Positions 60,788 to 64,000 of a DNA stretch of 64,000 nucleotides are shown in pieces (position 1 is the first letter of the stretch; the number at the start of each line of letters is the position of its first letter). A model generated the notes under the pieces. It had not been told where the DNA came from and made no database searches. It saw only the letters and a program-made list of their open reading frames with translations. Location: positions 4,960,001 to 5,024,000 of the forward strand of contig CP152408.1 of NCBI GenBank assembly GCA_038961845.1. Direction: 5' to 3'. The position numbers were made by a program, and so were the translations under genes. The DNA comes from Xylophilus sp. GW821-FHT01B05. GTDB taxonomy: Bacteria > Pseudomonadota > Gammaproteobacteria > Burkholderiales > Burkholderiaceae_C.

Positions 60788-60886
60788 CTGACTCCGGCTC
60801 GCCTTTCTTTTGCCTACTTTTCTTTGGCGAAGCAAAGAACAAGTAGGTCGCCCGCCGGGGCGAGTCCCGGCTCCCGCCGCCTGCAA
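60788..60886 (+). repeat. Repeat block G, with stem-loop
   Basis: CCTGACTCCGGCTCGCC leads into an imperfect stem-loop (60813-60847, CCTACTTTTCTTTG / CAAAGAACAAGTAGG, loop GCGAAG) and then GGGCGAGTCCCGGCTCCCG. It precedes family A copy 5 directly. Related remnants precede family A copies at 19171 and 49849. Confidence 0.7.
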
Positions 60887-60895
60887 GGCAACAGA

Positions 60896-60959
60896 ACTAT
60901 CAAATAGATAGCTAACAGCCCAGGCAGCACCTGGGCTAAAGGCACTTTTCATCAAAAAA
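60896..60959 (+). repeat. Dispersed intergenic repeat, family A, copy 5 (best preserved)
   Basis: ACTATCAAATAGATAGCTAA contains CTATC/GATAG arms. It is followed by the perfect hairpin AGCCCAGG-CAGCA-CCTGGGCT and AAAGGCACTTTTCATC. It ends 6 bp before the stop codon of the minus-strand RND gene. Confidence 0.85.
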
Positions 60960-60965
60960 GAAGGC

Positions 60966-63900
60966 TCAAGCAGCATGCTTCAGTTCCCCTCTCCGCCGCC
61001 ACCGCTGCGCCAACCCCGCAAACCCCAGATAGATGACAGGCGTAGTGAACAGCGTCAGCAACTGCGACACGATCAAGCCCCCCACCATCGTCACCCCCAG
61101 TGGATGCCGCAACTCGCTGCCAACACCCGTGCCCAGCATCAGCGGCAAGGCGCCCAACAGGGCGGCAAGGGTGGTCATCAAGATGGGCCGGAAACGCAGC
61201 AGGCAAGCCTGGTAGATGGCATCGCGCGGTGACAAGCCCTGCTCGCGCTCAGCATCCAGCGCGAAGTCGATCATCATGATCGCGTTCTTCTTCACGATGC
61301 CAATCAGCAGCACGATGCCGATGATGGCGATGATGTCCAGGTCCAGCCGGGCGGCGAGCAAGGCCAGCAGCGCCCCCAGGCCGGCCGAGGGCAGTGTGGA
61401 GAGGATGGTGACCGGGTGAATGGTGCTCTCATACAGCACGCCCAGCACGATGTACATGGTGACCACGGCCGCCAGAATCAGCAGCAGCGTGTTCGACAGC
61501 GAGGCCTGGAAGGCCAGGGCCGCGCCCTGGAAGCTGGTCTCCACGCTGATCGGCATGTCCATCGCCGCCTGCTCGCTCTTGATCGCCTCCACCGCGTGGC
61601 CCAGCGACACGCCGGGCGCGGTGTTGAAGGAGATGGTCGCGGCCGGCAACTGGCCGACGTGGTTCACGGCCAGTGCGGTGGGCCGCTCTTCCACCGTGGC
61701 CACCGATGACAGCGGCACCGGCGCACCGAGCGAAGACGGCACGTAGATGGCGCTGAGCGCCTCTGGCCCCAACTTGAAGCGCGGCGCCACCTCCAGCACC
61801 ACGCGGTACTGGTTGGACTGGGTGAAGATGGTCGATATCAGCCGCTGGCCGAAGGCGTTGTAGAGCGCAGTGTCTATGCCCGCCACCGTCACGCCCAGGC
61901 GCCCGGCCTGGGCGCGGTCGATCTGCACGAAGGCCTGCAGGCCCTGGTTCTGCAGGTCGCTGGCCACGTCGGCCAGCTCGGGCCGCTGGCGCAGGCGCTG
62001 CAGCAGTTGCGCGGTGGTGGTCTGCAACTGCTGCATGTCGGGCGAGGACAGCAGGAACTGGTACTGCGTGCGCGCCACGCGGTCTTCGATGGTCAGGTCC
62101 TGCACCGGCTGGGCATAGAGCGCAATGCCGGGCACGTCGTGCACGCTGTCAGACAGCCGGCGCAGCACCTCGGCCATGGGGCCGCGCTGCGCCTTGGGCT
62201 GCAGGTCTATCAGCAGGCGGCCGGTGTTGAGCGTGGTGTTGGCGCCATCCACGCCAATGAAGGACGACACGCTCTTGACCGCCGGGTCTTGCAGTACGCG
62301 CGCCACCAGCGCCTGCTGGCGCTCGGCCATGGCGGCGAAAGAGATGGATTGCTCGGCCTCGGTCGTGGCCTGGATCGTGCCGGTGTCCTGCTCGGGGAAG
62401 AAGCCCTTGGGCACGACGAAGTACAGCAGCACGGTCAGCACCAGCGTGGCCAGAAACACCAGCAGCGTGAGGCCGCTGCGGTCCAGCACCCAGTTCAGCA
62501 TGCGGCCGTAGCCGGCGATGGTGCGCTCGAAGAAGCGGCCGGTGGCCTGGTACAGGCGGCCATGGCTTTCTTCGGGTGTGTGCTTGAGCAGGCGCGCGCA
62601 CAGCATGGGCGTGAGCGTGAGCGAGACCACCATCGACACCAGGATCGCCACCGCCATGGTGATGGCGAACTCATGGAACAAGCGCCCCACCACGTCACCC
62701 ATGAACAGCAGCGGGATCAGCACCGCGATCAGCGAGATGGTCAGCGAGATGATGGTGAAGCCGATCTGCTTGCTGCCCTTGAGCGCGGCCTGCATCGGCG
62801 TCTCGCCGGCCTCGACGTAGCGGGCGATGTTCTCGATCATGACGATGGCGTCGTCCACCACGAAGCCGGTGGAGATGGTGAGCGCCATCAGCGTCAGGTT
62901 GTTGATCGAGAAGCCGCACAGGTACATCACGCCAAAGGTGCCGATCAGCGACAGCGGCACCGCCACGCTCGGGATCAGCGTGGCCGAGAAGCTGCGCAAG
63001 AACACGAAGATCACCATCACCACCAGGGCCACGGCCAGCATCAGCTCGAACTGCACGTCTTTGACGGATGCGCGGATGGTCACGGTGCGGTCGGTCAGCA
63101 CCTGCACGTCGAGCGATGCCGGCAGCGTGGACTGCAGCTGCGGCAGCAGCGCCTTGACGCGGTCCACCGTCTCGATCACGTTGGCGCCGGGCTGGCGCTG
63201 GATGTTCAGGATCACGCCGGCGATGGAGCCCTGCCCAGGCAGGCCGGCCCAGGCCGCCAGGCGGGTGTTCTCGGCGTCGTCCACCGTGTCGGCGATGTCC
63301 TTCAGGCGGATCGGGTTGCCGCTCTTGTAGGCAATGATCAGGTTCTTGTATTCGTCGGCCGACTGCAACTGGTCGTTGGCGTCGATGGTGGAGGCGCGCG
63401 CCGGGCCGTCGAAGCTGCCCTTGGCCTGCTTGACGTTGGCCGCTGCAATCGCCGTGCGCACGTCGTCCAGCGTCATGCCGGCCGAGGCCAGCGCCACCGG
63501 GTTGGCCTGGATGCGCACCGCCGGCCGGCGCCCGCCGGCAATCGCCACCAGGCCCACGCCCGGCACCTGCGACAGCTTGGGCGCCAGCCGGTTCTCGACC
63601 AGGTCGTGCACGCGTATCACCGGCAGCGAGGGCGAGGTAATGGCCAGCGTCAGCACCGGCGCGTCGGCCGGGTTCACCTTGCTGTAGACCGGCGGCATGG
63701 GCAGGTCGGAGGGCAGCAGGTTGCTGCCGCCGTTGATGGCCGCCTGCACCTCTTGCTCGGCCACGTCCAGCCCGATGTCGAGCGAAAAGCGCAGCGTGAT
63801 GACCGATGCGCCGCCCGAGCTGGTGGACGACATCTGCGCCAGCCCCGGCATCTGGCCGAACTGGCGCTCCAGCGGCGCGGTGACAGAAGACGTCATCACG

Positions 63901-64000
63901 TCCGGGCTGGCGCCGGGGTAGAGCGTGACGACCTGGATCGTCGGGTAATCGACCTCGGGCAGGGCCGACAGCGGCAGCAGCCGGTAGGCCAGCACACCGG
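60966..64000 (-). CDS. RND multidrug efflux transporter (MdtB/MuxB-like), 5' end outside window
   Basis: The frame is open to the right edge, giving about 1010 residues; only the first ~30, including part of helix 1, are missing. It has [17 protein letters not shown] just after helix 1, [17 protein letters not shown] near helix 4 and [17 protein letters not shown] in the C-terminal half. It pairs with the pump encoded downstream. A membrane-fusion protein gene (MdtA-like) is expected beyond the window edge. Confidence 0.92.
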   Translation of the reverse strand, partial: GVLAYRLLPLSALPEVDYPTIQVVTLYPGASPDVMTSSVTAPLERQFGQMPGLAQMSSTSSGGASVITLRFSLDIGLDVAEQEVQAAINGGSNLLPSDLPMPPVYSKVNPADAPVLTLAITSPSLPVIRVHDLVENRLAPKLSQVPGVGLVAIAGGRRPAVRIQANPVALASAGMTLDDVRTAIAAANVKQAKGSFDGPARASTIDANDQLQSADEYKNLIIAYKSGNPIRLKDIADTVDDAENTRLAAWAGLPGQGSIAGVILNIQRQPGANVIETVDRVKALLPQLQSTLPASLDVQVLTDRTVTIRASVKDVQFELMLAVALVVMVIFVFLRSFSATLIPSVAVPLSLIGTFGVMYLCGFSINNLTLMALTISTGFVVDDAIVMIENIARYVEAGETPMQAALKGSKQIGFTIISLTISLIAVLIPLLFMGDVVGRLFHEFAITMAVAILVSMVVSLTLTPMLCARLLKHTPEESHGRLYQATGRFFERTIAGYGRMLNWVLDRSGLTLLVFLATLVLTVLLYFVVPKGFFPEQDTGTIQATTEAEQSISFAAMAERQQALVARVLQDPAVKSVSSFIGVDGANTTLNTGRLLIDLQPKAQRGPMAEVLRRLSDSVHDVPGIALYAQPVQDLTIEDRVARTQYQFLLSSPDMQQLQTTTAQLLQRLRQRPELADVASDLQNQGLQAFVQIDRAQAGRLGVTVAGIDTALYNAFGQRLISTIFTQSNQYRVVLEVAPRFKLGPEALSAIYVPSSLGAPVPLSSVATVEERPTALAVNHVGQLPAATISFNTAPGVSLGHAVEAIKSEQAAMDMPISVETSFQGAALAFQASLSNTLLLILAAVVTMYIVLGVLYESTIHPVTILSTLPSAGLGALLALLAARLDLDIIAIIGIVLLIGIVKKNAIMMIDFALDAEREQGLSPRDAIYQACLLRFRPILMTTLAALLGALPLMLGTGVGSELRHPLGVTMVGGLIVSQLLTLFTTPVIYLGFAGLAQRWRRRGELKHAA

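Larger units (their letters stand above)
60318..60965. other. Repeat-filled spacer between the two RND genes
   Basis: This 648-bp interval separates two pump genes that normally adjoin or overlap. It contains family F copy 2, block G with its stem-loop, and family A copy 5. Short open frames inside have no ribosome-binding site and are made of repeat sequence. I see no gene. Confidence 0.8.

Noticed and set aside
1..64000. CRISPR array, prophage, rRNA or tRNA genes
   Set aside because: No evenly spaced short repeats, phage structural genes, or recognisable rRNA/tRNA sequence were seen. The repeats present are dispersed intergenic elements.

Overview
The window is G+C-rich, densely coded DNA that looks like a Betaproteobacterium of the family Comamonadaceae (the Acidovorax/Variovorax/Delftia/Comamonas group). 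The clues are three Bug-type (tripartite tricarboxylate receptor) binding proteins, a LigI/LigJ/LigK protocatechuate 4,5-cleavage lower pathway, a general porin of the beta-proteobacterial type, and a dispersed intergenic repeat with a CTATCAAATAGATAG core, which I recall as common in that family. The assignment rests on gene content and repeats; no rRNA or other marker gene is present.

Layout. 1-364: tail of a LuxR-type response regulator. 528-2221: DUF3311 protein plus a sodium:solute symporter. 2401-5463: complete TRAP transporter (Q, M, P). 5510-7857: a GlxA-type AraC regulator divergent from a two-module tautomerase and a dienelactone hydrolase. 8103-11428: gltIJKL glutamate/aspartate ABC transporter on the minus strand. 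11754-16798: LysR, Bug protein, LigI, porin and an NAD(P)-dependent oxidoreductase. 16905-18783: a toxin-antitoxin island (two VapBC pairs and a damaged MazF). 19234-23813: Bug protein, LysR, a cytoplasmic ModA-like protein, LigJ and LigK. 24023-34981: IclR regulator, dipeptide-type ABC transporter, amidase, M20 amidohydrolase, ureidoglycolate lyase and another Bug protein, best read as a ureide or carbamoyl-compound catabolic locus. 35054-36206: ROK kinase and a DUF2905 membrane protein. 36303-39120: kynB-kynU-kynA, tryptophan to anthranilate. 39179-46587: cell wall and housekeeping genes (pbpG, slt, 5-formyl-THF cyclo-ligase, GST, cca, a small ORF, a RIO-type kinase). 46669-48269: hipBA. 48407-49751: an IS630-family element followed by a small non-autonomous relative. 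49902-51446: PAS-containing chemoreceptor. 51684-55749: FecI sigma factor, FecR and a TonB-dependent siderophore receptor. 55751-64000: NodT-type outer-membrane factor and two RND pumps, the second running off the window.

The strongest structural signals are not genes. (1) About 70 bp of the 3' end of the NodT gene is duplicated upstream of fecI, so the whole iron-signalling cassette lies between direct repeats. (2) The IS630 copy and a 159-bp MITE-like element sit side by side in a TA-IS-TA-MITE-TA arrangement with matching termini. (3) Several families of intergenic repeats abut stop codons; one carries a stem-loop whose two full copies differ by compensatory base changes. (4) The LigI and LigJ/K halves of one pathway are separated by the toxin-antitoxin island, and LigJ is translationally coupled to a signal-less periplasmic-binding-protein fold of unknown role.

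I saw no tRNA, rRNA, CRISPR array or prophage.
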